Positions 23,818 to 37,439 of a DNA stretch of 64,000 nt are shown here, one piece after another. This stretch comes from Nyssa sinensis (lineage: Eukaryota > Streptophyta > Magnoliopsida > Cornales > Nyssaceae), in the NCBI GenBank assembly GCA_008638375.1, contig CM018032.1:4932501-4996500 (forward strand). Direction: 5' to 3'. The notes under the pieces are model-generated. The model worked only from the letters and a program-made list of their open reading frames with translations. It was not told where the DNA came from and made no database searches. The translations under genes were made by a program, and so were the position numbers. Within the stretch, counting starts at the first letter, position 1. Every line of letters begins with the position of its first letter.

Positions 23818-25554
23818 TGTTGAAAAGGCGAATCAAACTCATATTAATTATATAAAAAATGGGCACTTACATTACTTAAATATCTCAATCAAACTTATCT
23901 TAATTTTTAATTCCAAAGTTTCAGAGATGCCAAAGTTAGGTCCTCATTTTGGCCACCTAACATGATTAGAGAAAACATTATTTGTTATTCCAAAACAAAT
24001 GGCCCAAATAAAGAACACAATTTTTTTGTCCTAAAAGCCCTAACATAAGATGGAAAAAGGTTTAGATCTCTTCATTAATCCAGTTGTCACACGTGTGGTG
24101 TTAATCATGTTAACCACAAAGCCCACCTCACCCTTTAGCAATCATTCACTCCATTTTGGCTCCCCCTCTGCACACAAAAAAGAAGAAGAAAAAACCCCTT
24201 ACTTTTTCTAATCTTACTAATAAAGAAGACTTCTTTTCTTTTAACTTTTTTCATGTATACCTATTTTTATGTATATCTCTATTCATGATCAATCACTATA
24301 CATGGGCCTCTACGCTAATGGAAAAAAGTGGTTGTGGTGGGCCACCCGCTCGTGCGACCATGAGAGTTCAGGCCCAGCACCTTACTGACAGGCCCACAAA
24401 AACGAGTAAATTAAAGGAGGAATGGCTTTGTCACCTTTGGTGGGAGTTGGCTATATCCTCTTCATGCCATGAAATTAACCAAAGTAGAAGACTGGGCAGA
24501 AATGTGAAATCTAGAAATACAATTAGGGTTGGATGTGCATACATTTTAGATTTTCCAACTCGTTAATTTCAATAACAAAAAATTTGCATCAGCCTGTTAA
24601 AAAGGATTTGGACTTTTCACGTAGCTGTATTTAGTGTAGAAACAGTGAAAAAAATAATAATATTTAGCTTCCAACTAAATGAAAACGAACATTCACCAGG
24701 CTAACGATGTATCTGTAGTACAACTTGTCACACATAAATTACACATGTACAATACTTTATTTTAATGTTTATATTTTAGTTGAAAATATAAGTTACGTGA
24801 TAGTCATATGCTTTACATATGTAACAACTTATGATGAATACACATGGTCAGATAAGAGGTTCTTCTTAGAACTAAATATTATAAAAAAAATCATTTACAA
24901 ATAGAACCTTTGTATTGAAATCTTATTCACAAACACATGACAGTGGCTTATGTATCTACAATCACATGGTATAGATATCTCAAATTTAATAGAATCTTGA
25001 TGATCTTTTCAAGTAAACCACATCATGTGATATAGATTCTTCTATATAAAATTCTATTTGTATGGTACCTACTAATTTTATTAAGCTAATGCCCACTTTT
25101 TCCTGAGAACCAATTGTGGTGTGGAAGTAATTTTGGTATGTGTAAAGACAAGTGAAAAAAGAGTGGGAAAGAACTTTTGCAGGGAAAGAAAGGCAATGAA
25201 ATGAACACATGTATAGAAAAAGTGTGAATCAATTTATTAAAACTTTAGGGTGTATTCTTAAATGTGAATGCCCAAATTGAATGGTTAATGTATAACCACA
25301 TCCATATGAATTTGGAAACAAATGATACTCAGTGACTTTACATATCATTCACTATAAGTATAACTTTCATTTGCTCACAATTGATACTGTTCAATCACAT
25401 ACAAAGGGTGACCTAACTAATAGGACACACAGAGGTGGCAACCTAGCTAGGTCCCCCCACAGGTTACTCGATCACTACCCAAAACAAATCAAAAAAAAAA
25501 AAAAAGGAAGATAAGAAGCATTACAGGCAAAAGAAAAGGAGGACGTCCTCTATC
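23818..25554. other. Intergenic upstream of the auxin carrier gene
   Basis: No gene supported. An open frame at 24156-24566 (+) starts in a poly-lysine-like A run and resembles no family. The last few hundred bases are the presumed promoter of the LAX gene; an A run lies at 25491-25505. Confidence 0.4.
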
Positions 25555-25564
25555 TATTTATAAA
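25555..25564 (+). promoter_or_regulatory. TATA box of the LAX gene
   Basis: TATTTATAAA lies 47-56 bp before the start codon. It implies a short 5' UTR if used; no transcript evidence is available here. Confidence 0.4.
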
Positions 25565-25610
25565 CTCCACAAGCTACCATTCCTTCCTTAGCATCACTGA
25601 GTCTATAACA

Positions 25611-27244
25611 ATGGCTTCAGAGAAGGTCGAGACTGTCATCGCCGGAAACTACGTCGAGATGGAAGTAGAAGCCGGCGATTCCAAGTCTGCTAAGAGCAAA
25701 TTGTCGAAGTTGTTTTGGAATGGTGGCTCTGTCTATGATGCATGGTTCAGCTGTGCTTCTAACCAGGCAATAGTTCAATTCATCAACTATAATCACTATT
25801 ATTAGTTACATTTATTCAGTACTTTTTTGGCCAAAATTAATGGGTTTTATTTTATTTTCTGTGTTTGTTTTTTTTGGGAATGTAGGTTGCACAAGTGCTC
25901 CTGACACTGCCTTACTCATTTTCACAACTAGGGATGTTATCTGGAATTAGTTTTCAACTGTTCTATGGGTTGATGGGAAGCTGGACTGCTTACCTTATAA
26001 GTGTGCTTTACGTTGAGTACAGGACTAGAAAGGAGAGAGAAAAAGTTGATTTTAGAAACCATGTGATTCAGGTAATTCATTTTGTTCAGTTCATCTAGGA
26101 CCCGAATCTGAAACGTTTTCACAATTTGAATGCTTTGCTTTTTTCTCTTTACCTCCCAGTCCACAGATTGTGTAATTAAGCCATTCATTCCTCTTTAAAT
26201 CTTCAAATTAATAATTGAATTTGTTTGTTAAATGAGAAAGATCATCTGGGTATCTGAGAATCTTATCCTAGATTTTCTGGCCCAGGAAAATATAAATTTT
26301 TCCTCCATGTTCTCCACACCCAAACAAAGGTTTAAAGAATTTATTGGTTCTTTTTTTTTTCTCCATATATGTTGTTTATGCAGTGGTTTGAAGTTCTTGA
26401 TGGACTACTGGGAAAACACTGGAGGAATATTGGCCTTTTCTTTAACTGTACTTTTCTTCTATTCGGATCTGTGATTCAGCTAATTGCCTGTGCAAGGTAA
26501 TTTATCATATATATATATATATAATTCTTGATATTCATCATTTTTTTTCTACTTGGATGAAATTACTGTATTAATTCTAATATAAATTGATATTGTTGCA
26601 GCAACATCTACTACGTAAATGACAATCTTGACAAGAGAACTTGGACTTACATCTTTGGTGCCTGTTGCGCTACGACTGTATTCATTCCTTCATTCCATAA
26701 CTATAGAATTTGGTCATTTTTAGGCCTTCTGATGACTAGTTACACTGCATGGTATCTAACCATTGCTTCCCTTATTCATGGACAGGTGAAAATATAACAG
26801 CATTAAAGTGTATATAGGTTTGGCTTTGACTATGTTTTGATATAGTATTATTGATGTATCTTTGGTATCTTAAGGTTGAGGGAGTGAAGCACTCAGGCCC
26901 AAGCAACTTGGTTCTCTACTTTACTGGGGCTACCAACATTCTTTACACCTTTGGTGGTCATGCTGTGACAGTGTGAGAATTTATTTATTAATCAAATTGA
27001 TATACATATGTGTGTGTGTATATAAAGTTTCTTGCTTCTCAGAATACAGACATAATACATGGACGAATTATAACTGGAGACCCCTTTCTTAGGAATGGGA
27101 ACATGTTTCTTGGGAAAAGTGGTGTCCAACCTTTTAAAATACTTCATGTCCCTATCTCACAATGCAATCTCTCCTGCAATCTTGCGATTTTTTGCTTATA
27201 CAAATATACATACATGTGTGTGTTCAAGCATATATAACTCCATT

Positions 27245-27277
<33 letters not shown>

Positions 27278-28363
27278 ATGTATATATTTAATTATGCATT
27301 TATGATTTGCATAGTTAATGGGATTTTGATATGTGGGAATTTGTATTATAGGGAGATAATGCATGCAATGTGGAAGCCACAGAAGTTCAAATTAATTTAC
27401 TTGGTGGCAACACTTTATGTGCTAACCCTTACTTTACCATCGGCTAGTGCTGTTTATTGGGCTTTTGGGGACATGCTCCTTAACCATTCCAATGCTCTAT
27501 CTTTGCTCCCAAGGACCGGATACAGAGATACTGCTGTCGTTCTTATGCTCATTCATCAGGTCACCTCTCCATGTTTATTGACTCATATATATCCAAGTTC
27601 ATAAGAGTGATGCTCTGTAACGGATTTTCTCACTTCTACTATAATAATTTCATGTGAGACAACTTGTTTTTCTCTGAGAAAGTCTATTAAGAAAACCCAT
27701 TATTCATAGCATTTTCCAATTCATAATTGGGTTAGTGACAGATAACAATTTTGTCGAACTTAAATCAATTGAGTGAAATTTTGGTGGTTGGTGCAGTTCA
27801 TAACATTCGGATTTGCTTGCACTCCCCTGTACTTTGTTTGGGAGAAATTCCTTGGAATGCATGACACAAAGAGCTTGTGCAAGCGAGCTCTGGCAAGACT
27901 TCCTGTGGTGATACCAATATGGTTCCTTGCCATTATCTTTCCTTTCTTCGGCCCCATCAACTCCACTGTTGGATCTCTTCTTGTCAGCTTCACCGTCTAC
28001 ATAATTCCGGCCTTAGCACATATGGTTACTTTCTCTTCTGCATCGGCTCGAGAGGTTAAACATCTTTATTCTCCATCATTATACTTCGCGAACTACTCTA
28101 TATAGATTGCATTTCCTATTTGGAATTAGACTTGGATACTAATATATAAATTTTTTTTTTCTTCACAGAATGCAATAGATCGACCACCATCATTTCTTGG
28201 AGGTTGGACTGGCATGTACTGCATGAACACCTTTGTGGTGGGATGGGTATTGGTTGTAGGATTTGGGTTTGGAGGGTGGGCAAGCATGCTCAACTTCATA
28301 CATCAAATTGATACATTTGGTATCTTCACAAAGTGCTATCAATGCCCTCCTCACAAAGCTTGA
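25611..28363 (+). CDS. LAX3-like: Auxin influx carrier, AUX1/LAX family (LAX3-like)
   Basis: Eight exons: 25611-25766, 25886-26071, 26384-26496, 26602-26785, 26875-26972, 27352-27559, 27797-28054 and 28169-28363. They total 1,398 nt and encode 465 residues. The protein is a multi-pass amino acid/auxin permease of the plasma membrane, a proton symporter that imports IAA. Unmistakable blocks are VYDAWFSCASNQ, VAQVLLTLPYSFSQLGM, YLISVLYVEYRTRKERE, WFEVLDGLLGKHWRN, RTWTYIFGACCATTVFIPSF, ILYTFGGHAVTVEIMHAMWK, FITFGFACTPLYFVWEK, LPVVIPIWFLAIIFPFFGP and the tail TKCYQCPPHKA. The N-terminus (MASEKVETVIAGNYVEME) and the PPHK ending favour LAX3 over AUX1. Length is slightly below the family's roughly 480 because the N-terminal tail is short. 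All introns are GT-AG except intron 1, which begins GC. No disruption is seen; it should be functional. Confidence 0.95.
25767..25885 (+). other. LAX intron 1, apparent GC-AG intron
   Basis: The conserved junction SCASNQ|VAQVLLTLP places the exon border at CAG|GCAATA, with acceptor TGTAG|GTT. The nearest GT, six bases on, would insert two extra residues (Ala-Ile) in an invariant segment. A strong CAG upstream is typical of GC donors. Confidence 0.7.
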
Positions 28364-31300
28364 TAGATTCATTCCCTACTATTACAAAGAAGAAAGTCAA
28401 TTAAGATATTGATATACATATGGAAGTGTGTTAAAAGATTGGCCTCTGTTAAGTTTCTTTCCTTTCCTTTTTCCTTTTTTTCTCCCTTTCCATGTAAGAG
28501 CTCTTGTAAGTTGTAACTTGTGTGTTCATTTTTTCAAGAAGTGCAACTCCGATCCCTTTGTTTTTGTGGGATATTATATCATTGTGATTCCTCTTCTTGC
28601 AAAATATATAACATCAATTATGTATTTTATTTTACATGAAGAAAATCTTATGTGCCAAATATTATTTAAGTTTTATCGATGGTTAAATTCTCTGACACTC
28701 ATAAATTTTCGGTAACAAGACTTGCGTCCTGCGCCAAGTGACTTCAAAAGAAATTTTTCACTTAACGAGAATCAAATTAGAGACTTGTACTTATAAAGAC
28801 ACTTACCCGTGTCTTTTCTCTTACTAAACTACCACCTTGGGTTAAATTATATATATTGTTAATGAAGATCACAATCTTTACTTAGTAGCATCTTTCTTGT
28901 CTACATATACCAACCAGCTGACCAACAACATGAATTATTGCCTACATTTCTTGAATATACAAATACGTCCATACTATTTTGGCTGTTATTCATGGATTTA
29001 TATCATAATTACACCATAATAAACCATGGTCCCGACAGAGAGGTCTAGCCATAATTAAGGGAGTTCGAAAACTTAGAATGGTCCAAAAGAGCAATGCCGA
29101 AAGCACCATGGACCCTATGGTCTGAACGGTCCAAACATTAGCATAATTTTGACATATTGCTCAAGTTCTTATCATTTAGCACAAAAATCATCCCAAAAGA
29201 TTAGCAAAAGGAGGTGCGTGTGAAAGGAAGCTACTCAAATATTGACAATCTACACTAGGAGGAATACTACTCAAGTTAAAAATTCATGATTTGATTGATC
29301 GTGTAAGTCATGGGTACAAATGATAGTGCATTGCAGAGAACAATCATACTTTGAATTTTTGATTTCTCCAACCAAAAGCATTCCTCACTGGACAAGTGGT
29401 GCCACCACACATAATTGGCAGCGGTTAACATCAGCTGCAAAGTATGATGGCATTGTATATACCCAATAATTTAAGGGATTGATTTGATTTGAAGAACTTA
29501 GGTTCTTATCACATGATGGGATGTTTGCCAAATTTCATATGCATCTTTTATAAAGAATAATATTTGAAAGTATATATATTCATCAACGTATATTCATATG
29601 AGTGTGGGATTTATATGAGTGTCATGAGTATGAATTCTATACTCATGTGACTATATATGTAAAAATACATGTGCCACGTGACATTACTCCTTTATAAATG
29701 TCTTTGAAATGATAAACAATGACCAAATTGGCTGGTGTGAATCCAACCACTCAGTGATTGGTTAAGTATTTGAACAAAAATTATTGGTATCACCCATTTG
29801 AGAGAGAAGATCAAAGGAAATTTTGTTGGGCCAAGCCCATAAAGTTATTATTAAGGTAAATGGTCAAGATGGTAGATTAGTGGGCCTCCAAAGTTATTGT
29901 CAAGAGAAGCACTTAAGAACCTGCAATTTTTTTGATTTTTGAAGATTGGGAGGAAGAAATCATTGGCTTCAGTAGGACACCAACTGTTAGATCAGGGGTT
30001 AGTTGTTTAGTGGACCCCATGTATGGTAAAAAGGGTAGGGGGCCATAGGCTTGGTGGGCTTATTATGACTCACCACCTTGGTGGCAAAAGTAACTAAGCA
30101 CACTAAAAAGAAATAAGGTCACAAGATGATAGCTATAAAATTAAAGCAATCAATCTGACACCCACTACATCTCTAATCCGATGCAATCAAAAGCAACATT
30201 CCTTTTCTAGACCTAACCCAAACAAGGGCAGTTCAACAGAGAAATTTTCAAGTGAACCGTATTCAATTCAATTTCCATTCCATCCAAAAACTAGTAACAC
30301 AAAACCTCAAGTGTGATAGAATTTATTTTCAATGTAATTTGAGCATAGATGGTCAGGTTATATTAGCCAGCAAGTGGTGGGGTCATCACACATGATCAGT
30401 TCTTAAGTGGGACCCCTATATTTTCTTAGAACTTTCCAGGATAAGGACTGTCTGGTGAGTATGATGGAATGTTTCACTTGTTCTTTTCCCTTTCCTCCAT
30501 ATGATCAATGGACCTTCCCAACTACAAAAAAAGAAAATGCTTTTGACCAGCCATTCAACTTCCAAGAGGATAAAAACTAAAGGCAAATATTGTGAAGTTG
30601 CTTTTGGATGCAGACACATGCATGCATCTAGGGAAGGCCAATTTTTGGTCCCCCAACCCAACGGACACATATATGACTTAGGGACCCTTTTTCTTTTTTT
30701 TTTTCCACCCAGAACCCCCTTCTTTTAGTGTAAATTTGTTGATATTACATTAAGTATTCAGTGGCAAATCAAATCTGTTTAATTTAAAATTCGAATATTT
30801 ATTAAAAATTTTATAATTTTCTTCTTATTATTCTATTGAACATTCAAATAAGTTGAATATTAAGCAGTTTTTTTTTTTTCTTCTTCTTCTCTTTTCTTTT
30901 CAAAATTTTCAAACAAGATGCAAGACTATAGATATAATCTTTTGTATCCATGTATGTTGTAAGCTAGTGAAAGAGGGAAGAAAATGTTGATGATCAGGGT
31001 CGTGCAAACTTTTTGGCAGTGTAGATAAGCCACACATGTGCGTGGGACCTTGTTGTCACATACACTTGATCATCATACTTGACAGTCTGACAAGTTATGT
31101 GATGTGAGATAGCATCTGTCATCACATGGTTGGATTCTTTGACGACAACAAAAACCAGGGATACATTTTATAGGTTAAGCATGGTTATTACTATTATAAG
31201 TTACAATGCATAAAAGATAGTTTGTTAATCATTAAATGTTATGAAAGTTATAATTAAAATTATTAGAATAAATAAAAATTCATTACGCTTAGATAAGTAA

Positions 31301-31634
31301 GAGGAAAGGAAAAGAAAATGAGAGGATAGTATTAATTATTAATGATAAGAAAATAAATGAAATGAAAGTATAATCCTTCTTTCATACTTGAATAACAAAT
31401 GAAAAAAATAAATACGTATCATCTCATCTTGTTTGAAAATAATTAAAGAAAGGAAGGAAAGGAGAAGTTTTTATATTGTTTTATTGTTATATTCTAAGAT
31501 AGAGATTTTTTTTTTAATTATACTTTTAAAGATAAAATTTGTATTATAAAAAATTCGTTAAAAACTTATTCCTTTCTCTTGTCTCTGTTGACTCTTGGGA
31601 GAAGAGCAAATTTGATAAAATAAGAAGTAAGAAA

Positions 31635-31637
<3 letters not shown>
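28364..31637. other. LAX 3' region and intergenic, no gene seen
   Basis: The first few hundred bases are presumably the LAX 3' UTR. 28705-28850 (CTTGCGTCCTGCGCCAAGTG ... CTAAACTACCACCTTGG) reads like repeat text. Short frames at 28428-28715 (+), 30416-30670 (-) and 30501-30728 (+) are not gene-like. 31250-31460 is purine-rich and AT-rich. Confidence 0.4.

Positions 31638-31682
<45 letters not shown>
31638..31682. repeat. (CT)n microsatellite
   Basis: 45 bp of pure CT. It generates spurious Ser/Leu and Arg/Glu open frames on both strands. Confidence 0.95.
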
Positions 31683-31684
<2 letters not shown>

Positions 31685-31910
31685 TGCATCCTCTTTCTTT
31701 TCCTTCTTTAATTTTAAACCAAAAAAAAAAAACAACATCCCTTTCTTTTACCTTTTCTCTCATTTTTTTTTTCAAATCCATTAATCTAAGCAAATTGGTG
31801 ATTTAATAGTTAAAATACAATGTTTCATATGCACTGAAACATATAGTAACAATATTCTAAGTTACATCGATCAATTGGAGGGCGTGTTTGTTTGAGTGAC
31901 TGCATTAAGG

Positions 31911-32255
31911 TAGAGCTGCTAATGGATCGAATCTCGATCCGATCCGAGATCCAATCCGTTAAGTCCGGATATGATTTTAGAAATAGTGATCCGTGATCCG
32001 TGACCCGATCCGATCCGTTTATATATATATATATATTAAAATTATATATATAAAATATATTAATTATAATATATATATATTATAATTTTAAACGGATCAG
32101 ACCGGATTAACGGATCGGATATTCGATTATTAACAGATTCGAATACGAATTAATATTCGCCTGATCCGTCGGATTAACGGATTGGATTTCTTATTAAACG
32201 AATCAGATTCAGATCGGCTCTAATCCAGTCCGAATCCGATCCGTTTACAGCCCTG
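31911..32255. mobile_element. Non-autonomous hAT-type MITE (345 bp) with perfect 8-bp TSD
   Basis: CATTAAGG flanks both sides (31903-31910 and 32256-32263). The left end TAGAGCTGCTAATGGATCG pairs with the reversed right end CAGGGCTGTAAACGGATCG. Subterminal GATCCG/CGGATC repeats surround an AT-rich core with TA runs (32019-32079). No coding capacity. Confidence 0.75.
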
Positions 32256-32263
32256 CATTAAGG

Positions 32264-32878
32264 CCACCAGCATGGATTTAGTCTTTGTGATAGTTGGGAA
32301 GTTCAATTGTCAAAAATGAATTTCTAGACTATTATCCAAATTGCTTTGATTTGAATTGTCTTTTACATAAATGGACAATTAAATCTATTTCTTGATTCAA
32401 TAAAAAGATCTGGTATTAGAAGCCAGAAAGATCTTGGATTCACATTTTGGGAGAGAACCGGCTAACTCTGAATATGATAGTAATTTTAAATCCAACGGTA
32501 CTCTCTCTCTCTCTCTCTATCTCTCATATCTGAATGATTTGCCAAATCACTAACCAAAAGACATAAAGTGATATATGAGGCATGATATCTTCATGAGGCT
32601 TGACTAAACAGCCTTCCATCCCCACCTAAAAGGGCCATTATCACCATTGATTATTGAACTCCAAAAAGGAGAGGGAGAGAGAGTTGGTCAAACTATATTG
32701 TCCATGGAAGTTTCTTGGATCTAAGGCTGCAACTTTAACAGTCATATAGTGGTTTTCCAGGAGTTGTCTTTGTCCCAAAATTAGTATGTACAGTTTTGCG
32801 AGTCTATACAGTATTTATGGATTAAGACTCTAGTTAGGCATCAATGCCTAGGCTTGTACAGTGGCACGCATATGTATC
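32264..32878. other. Intergenic, no gene seen
   Basis: Contains a short CT run at about 32501-32524 and a GA run at 32671-32682. No coding signal. Confidence 0.4.
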
Positions 32879-33766
32879 TGTTGAAAAAATGGGTTTGAAC
32901 ATATTAAATTAGTTATCTTTTAGTTAAAATTAAAGTGGGTCTCACAAATTAATTTTGGTGGTCCACGTGGGAATGTGTTCTCCTCCATGAGAAGATGAAG
33001 ATTATATATAGGATTGCTCAAAACCATTAAGGAGTGAATGAGAAATTGCCTCCAAACATCACCACTTGAAAATGGTAACAAAAGCTTTAAGCTTGAAGAA
33101 AAGCTTGTGTCCCACATAAGATGAGAAAAAGGCTTTTAAAGAGTATATATACACCTACCTTGGAGTGGGGTTTGGGTCCCAAGGGACATCCCAGTTTTAT
33201 GGAAGGGGGAGAACCTAACACATGCTTGGTTCACCACACGCGTGCGCGCTGCTGCCCCGGGCCAGGCTTGGGTTCTGGGCTTAGGCTTGCTGTGTATATA
33301 TCTTTTAAGAGAAAATTTTTCAAACTTGAAACGTTGTCGTTTCGTGACGTGTGTATGGTTACCGTTGGGAGTCCAAAACTCTATCGTTTTGGAAGCGCTG
33401 TTTGACAGAATGGGCGTCTTCCACATACACGACCCAAGCTTCATGCCTATACCAAACGGGCACGAGCGAGTGTATAAATAAGACACGATCACAAGCATTC
33501 TGCATTCATTCATATTCAATTCATTTTGCATATCGTCTTCATTTTGAGAGAGAGTTCTGCACAAATTTTGGTTTGACAGATAATCATTGGTAGTACTTGC
33601 CTTTGTGTTGGGAGATTATTTTATCCTAAGAGACAAGTTGCCAAGAACTCTTTAGCACCACTGAGAGGGCAATAAATTATCTTAAAAAAATTGTGTATAA
33701 CACAAGACTTGATCAGTTTCTGTATTCGACAAATTTTCATTTCTACGATTCTGTATTCTGTCAACA
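32879..33766 (+). mobile_element. Probable solo LTR (888 bp)
   Basis: The segment starts TGTTGAAAAA and ends TTCTGTCAACA, giving the inverted TGTTGA...TCAACA termini of an LTR. It contains a TATA-like GTGTATAAATAAG at 33471-33483 in the position expected for the U3/R border. No primer-binding site follows and there is no partner LTR or coding sequence, so a solo LTR is the best reading. The 5-bp flanks (GTATC and GGTTC) do not match, which lowers confidence. Overlapping open frames on both strands (33121-33593) are not supported as genes. Confidence 0.4.
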
Positions 33767-34770
33767 GGTTCTGTTTTAATTGCTTTTATTTCTATTCTGT
33801 TCTTCAATTTAATTATTGTTTCTATACTGATATATATATTACTAACAGTACATTGAAGGTGTAAGTTCGAGTCCCAACTTAACTAGTACTAACGTATTTT
33901 TGTTTGTTTTTGTTGTGATTTTTGGGCATATTTAGCAGAAATAACAACTTGAGTTTTTTAAAACACGATCATAGTTAGCTCTAAAGTAATCGCGCAATCT
34001 TCAGCGATACAAAACAATATGTAAGATCATTGAGTAATGCTGAATTTATTGGAAACCAGGGTTCATAAATTTCCATACTGACTAGTTTTTGTGTCTAGCG
34101 TAGCTATATGACTCTTCACCACATCAGAGTTAATCTATTTTTTTCACCATTTGAATATGTGAAATTAAATTTGGAAAGATGGCAGCTGAAAGATAAATAG
34201 TTTCACTGGAACAGTTGAACATCTAGAAACAAAGTTCACAACTTGAGTCAAAAACCACAAACATGCAGTTCGGATCATACCAATTCAGAGTATTGCTAAT
34301 GAAAGAAGATGTGCTCTATGAATGACACTTCCTCGAGTCACAAGCCACATTCAAGAACCACAAGCATATAGTTTTAGATCGTACTAGCTACAAAATAGAG
34401 GTGATGAGAGTTTAATTATGCTATATCAATCACAGCTAATAGAATATTTAGCATCAATTAACTAGTCCAAATTGACAGCCATAGACAGTCTACGTAGGTT
34501 AGATATATAATTGATTAAAGAGAGCTAGCCAGATTTGTACCTTCTTAACTTTGTATACTACAATCAAGCCATTCAAATTCCTCAAACGTATGGAACACAT
34601 TTACACACCATTAATGAAATTTCCAAACAAGATAATTTTATTGGACTCAAAATGCCAAAAGAATAAGGAAAATATGTTCATATCAACTATGCTTGCCATT
34701 CATAGTATGCAATTGGTTCTTCTATTGAAATGTTCTCCTCTGTTAAGTGTTACCCTCCCCCAAAACGTAA
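33767..34770. other. Intergenic, no gene seen
   Basis: AT-rich. A tRNA-like B-box phrase (GTTCGAGTCCC) at about 33865-33876 has no matching tRNA fold around it. Confidence 0.4.
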
Positions 34771-37290
34771 ATGAAAACACAGAGAGAAATCAAAAGGAAG
34801 AGACCTTCTGAATTCTGGCTTGGGAAAAAGAACACAAAAATAAACCAAAAGAAGAGGAGGTTTAATCAACTCAAAAGGAAGGCTAGGGAATCATGGAATT
34901 TGCTAGATCTCCAATCTAATATTGCTATAGGATTAGATGGTTCTTCTCTACAATCCAATGTGACCTTTCATGCTGAGGGCAAGGAGCGGGAGGCTGATTA
35001 AAGTGTTTCCATGTATAATTGCAATCCTGCCCATGTGCCCTTTCTCTTCTAATTTATGGAGAACTCATCTAACACTCAATATTTTGGGTTGAATATATGT
35101 AGTTATGACAAGTTTTATACCTCTTCCCGATAAATCCTATTCATGTACTATTTAACTTCCTCTTTTATACCTATTCGGAATAATCCTATTCATGCACTCT
35201 GTAAACTTTACTCAAAAATTTTAAACTGTAGCTCTAGCCTTCGTGAATTATTAGATATAGATATAAAAAGGGCTCCTTCAATGCATCCCTTCCCTTTATT
35301 TACCTTTTCTATTTAAATGAATGAATAACTTACAAAAGAATAATTTGTTAAAGAAGAGAAGCAGGGATGCAGGACTCCTTCCAACAAAAATATCACAACA
35401 ATAAAACATAGAAACTATAAAAACAAAGCTGATATGAAATTCATCAGCATGTCCCGACTGAGGAAAAAAAATTTAACTAGTTTAAGTGTGCAATTCCTAG
35501 TTGTGAAATCTGTTTACACACTCTTCCATTCCACTCCAGGAATCCAACTGAAAGAATCAACCATATCCCGAAAGGTCAGAGGACTGACTGTATTCTTAAT
35601 TCAGTTCAAATTCCACTATTACGAGGCAAAATTGTCTCTCCATAATTTTAGTAAATAACACTATTTGATCTCTACCAACTCTCTTCAAAACTCTTTCACT
35701 AATGCAATGTATTATGGACCTCCACATACACCCAACAAATCCTCAAAACCATGTCACTGGTGTGGGATTTGAATGAATTAAAGGTTTTGAATGAATTTAA
35801 GAGGTTTCCAAGTTTTCAAATTCTCCTAGAAGTTTCAATCAGCAGCTTCGTCTCTACCAACCTACCATGTCTTCTTTCCTTCGGCCATAAATTTTTGCCA
35901 AGAAATGGACTCTACAGTGAGTCATTTTGGGTGGGGTCCGAAGCCTAGGATATCCGATGACTTAGTTCTAGAGGCCTGGACTCTCTCTGTACTCCTACTA
36001 AAGATTGGCCTTGGGCTTAGGCATATGCATGATATGTGTAAAGGTTCTACCTAAAATGGAATGGCTATTTTTTCTAATTGTAACCATTACTGGGCTCATA
36101 TTCTAAGAGCTTAATACCTCAATCCTCATTCTGGGATGCCTTACCTAAATCAGGTTCATCTTGCCTTTGGTTTGGAATTCTAATGCATGGGATCTTCTTC
36201 GGCACGGCGCTTGTTTTATCGCGGATAATGGGAGGAGCATTGACATCTGGAAAAGATCCATGGACTCTTTCCATTTGAGGTTGTAAACCTCCCTCTCCAA
36301 ATATTGTACCTCCCATGGGAACTCAAATGCTGGCAAACCTCATTGATCTCTCCCTTAATTCTTGGGACCTTGGCCTTTTACCTTCCTTTTTTGATCCATC
36401 TATAGTGGCCAATATCCAAAAAATTCAACTTTCCAGGCAGCTATCTGATGACGTCCTAGCTTGAATTCCAAACAAGAATGGTCCTGTTTCTATCAAATTT
36501 GCCTACCTCACCAAGATCATTGCTTTATCCCTGTCACAGAAGCGCTCAGTAGATGGTTCCATATTGAAGATAATTATCCACTTTATAATTCAGCTGAAGA
36601 ATCAATTGACCATCTATTACTAAGCTGTTTGTTGCTTAGATGGTTTGGTTTTCCATTCACCAGGCCCTCAGCTCTCTAAACCTTTACAATTTTAGCATCA
36701 CAGTCTTTATCGGAGTTCTTTTCACTTCTTCTAATCTCTTGGCCTGTCTGATAAAGACATTGCTGGCAATCTATTGATTCTTGAAGCCAAGTCCTACATC
36801 AGATTTGGCTTCATCGCAACGAAGGTGTATACGATCATATCCCTTCAAGCGCAGACATCATTGTTCATCAGGTTACAGTTACCTGTTCTCCTCCTGAGAA
36901 TTGATTCGAGCTCAATTTTGATAGGTGTCTTCATAGACTTCTTACAATTACCAAAGCCAAAGAAGTTCACTTCCATCACATCCTTTGAAGGTGCCCCTCA
37001 AAACGTGACAAACTTCGCCTCTCATCATTCCTATCAGTCAAGTGGGGCTTCAGGACTTCTCTTATGCATGAATATTTCTTCTATTGTTTGTCTATTGGTT
37101 CTCTCTGTTCTTGTAACTGGATTGGGGCAGTCCTCCTTTCCTCCATATTCTCAGATGTTTTCCTGGTGGACGATCTGGGTGTGGACGATCTGGGTTAAAC
37201 GGGATCATCATTATTTCACCCCCCCGCCCTTTTTTTGTGCTCTTAGTCTTTTTGGCACAGCAAAAAAAAAATTCTCCTAGAACTTCAATA
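34771..37290 (+). mobile_element. Degenerate LINE (ORF2 remnant A)
   Basis: Broken frames on the plus strand read as a plant LINE. 35980-36120 keeps a GLGLRHMHDMCK-like motif, 36190-36260 reads ADNGRSIDIWK followed by DPW, and 36340-36480 keeps the LIDLSLNSWDL segment. The zinc-binding region at 36560-36640 reads YNSAEESIDHLLLSC, with the first Cys lost. These are the RT-connection and zf-RVT parts of ORF2 proteins. Many stops and frameshifts exist. The basic, Lys/Arg-rich frame at 34771-35001 may be an earlier part of the same element but is less certain. No terminus or TSD was located. Confidence 0.5.
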
Positions 37291-37439
37291 AGTTTATCTT
37301 CCAGAAGAACTAATTTTCTTCCTCTTAGCTTGTACATAGTTATTAATCATCTATTCACTCACATTGCATATTAACAATTCTTCGCTCACACACTGATCAC
37401 TGAAGCCTCCTAGGGAGTCCCCCCATTCCCCGATGAAAC

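Noticed and set aside
33121..33593. Overlapping frames up to 142 residues on both strands
   Set aside because: They fall in the probable solo LTR and change frame without conserved motifs.
33855..33885. Possible tRNA gene (GTTCGAGTCCC B box)
   Set aside because: No A box, acceptor pairing or anticodon arm can be formed around it.
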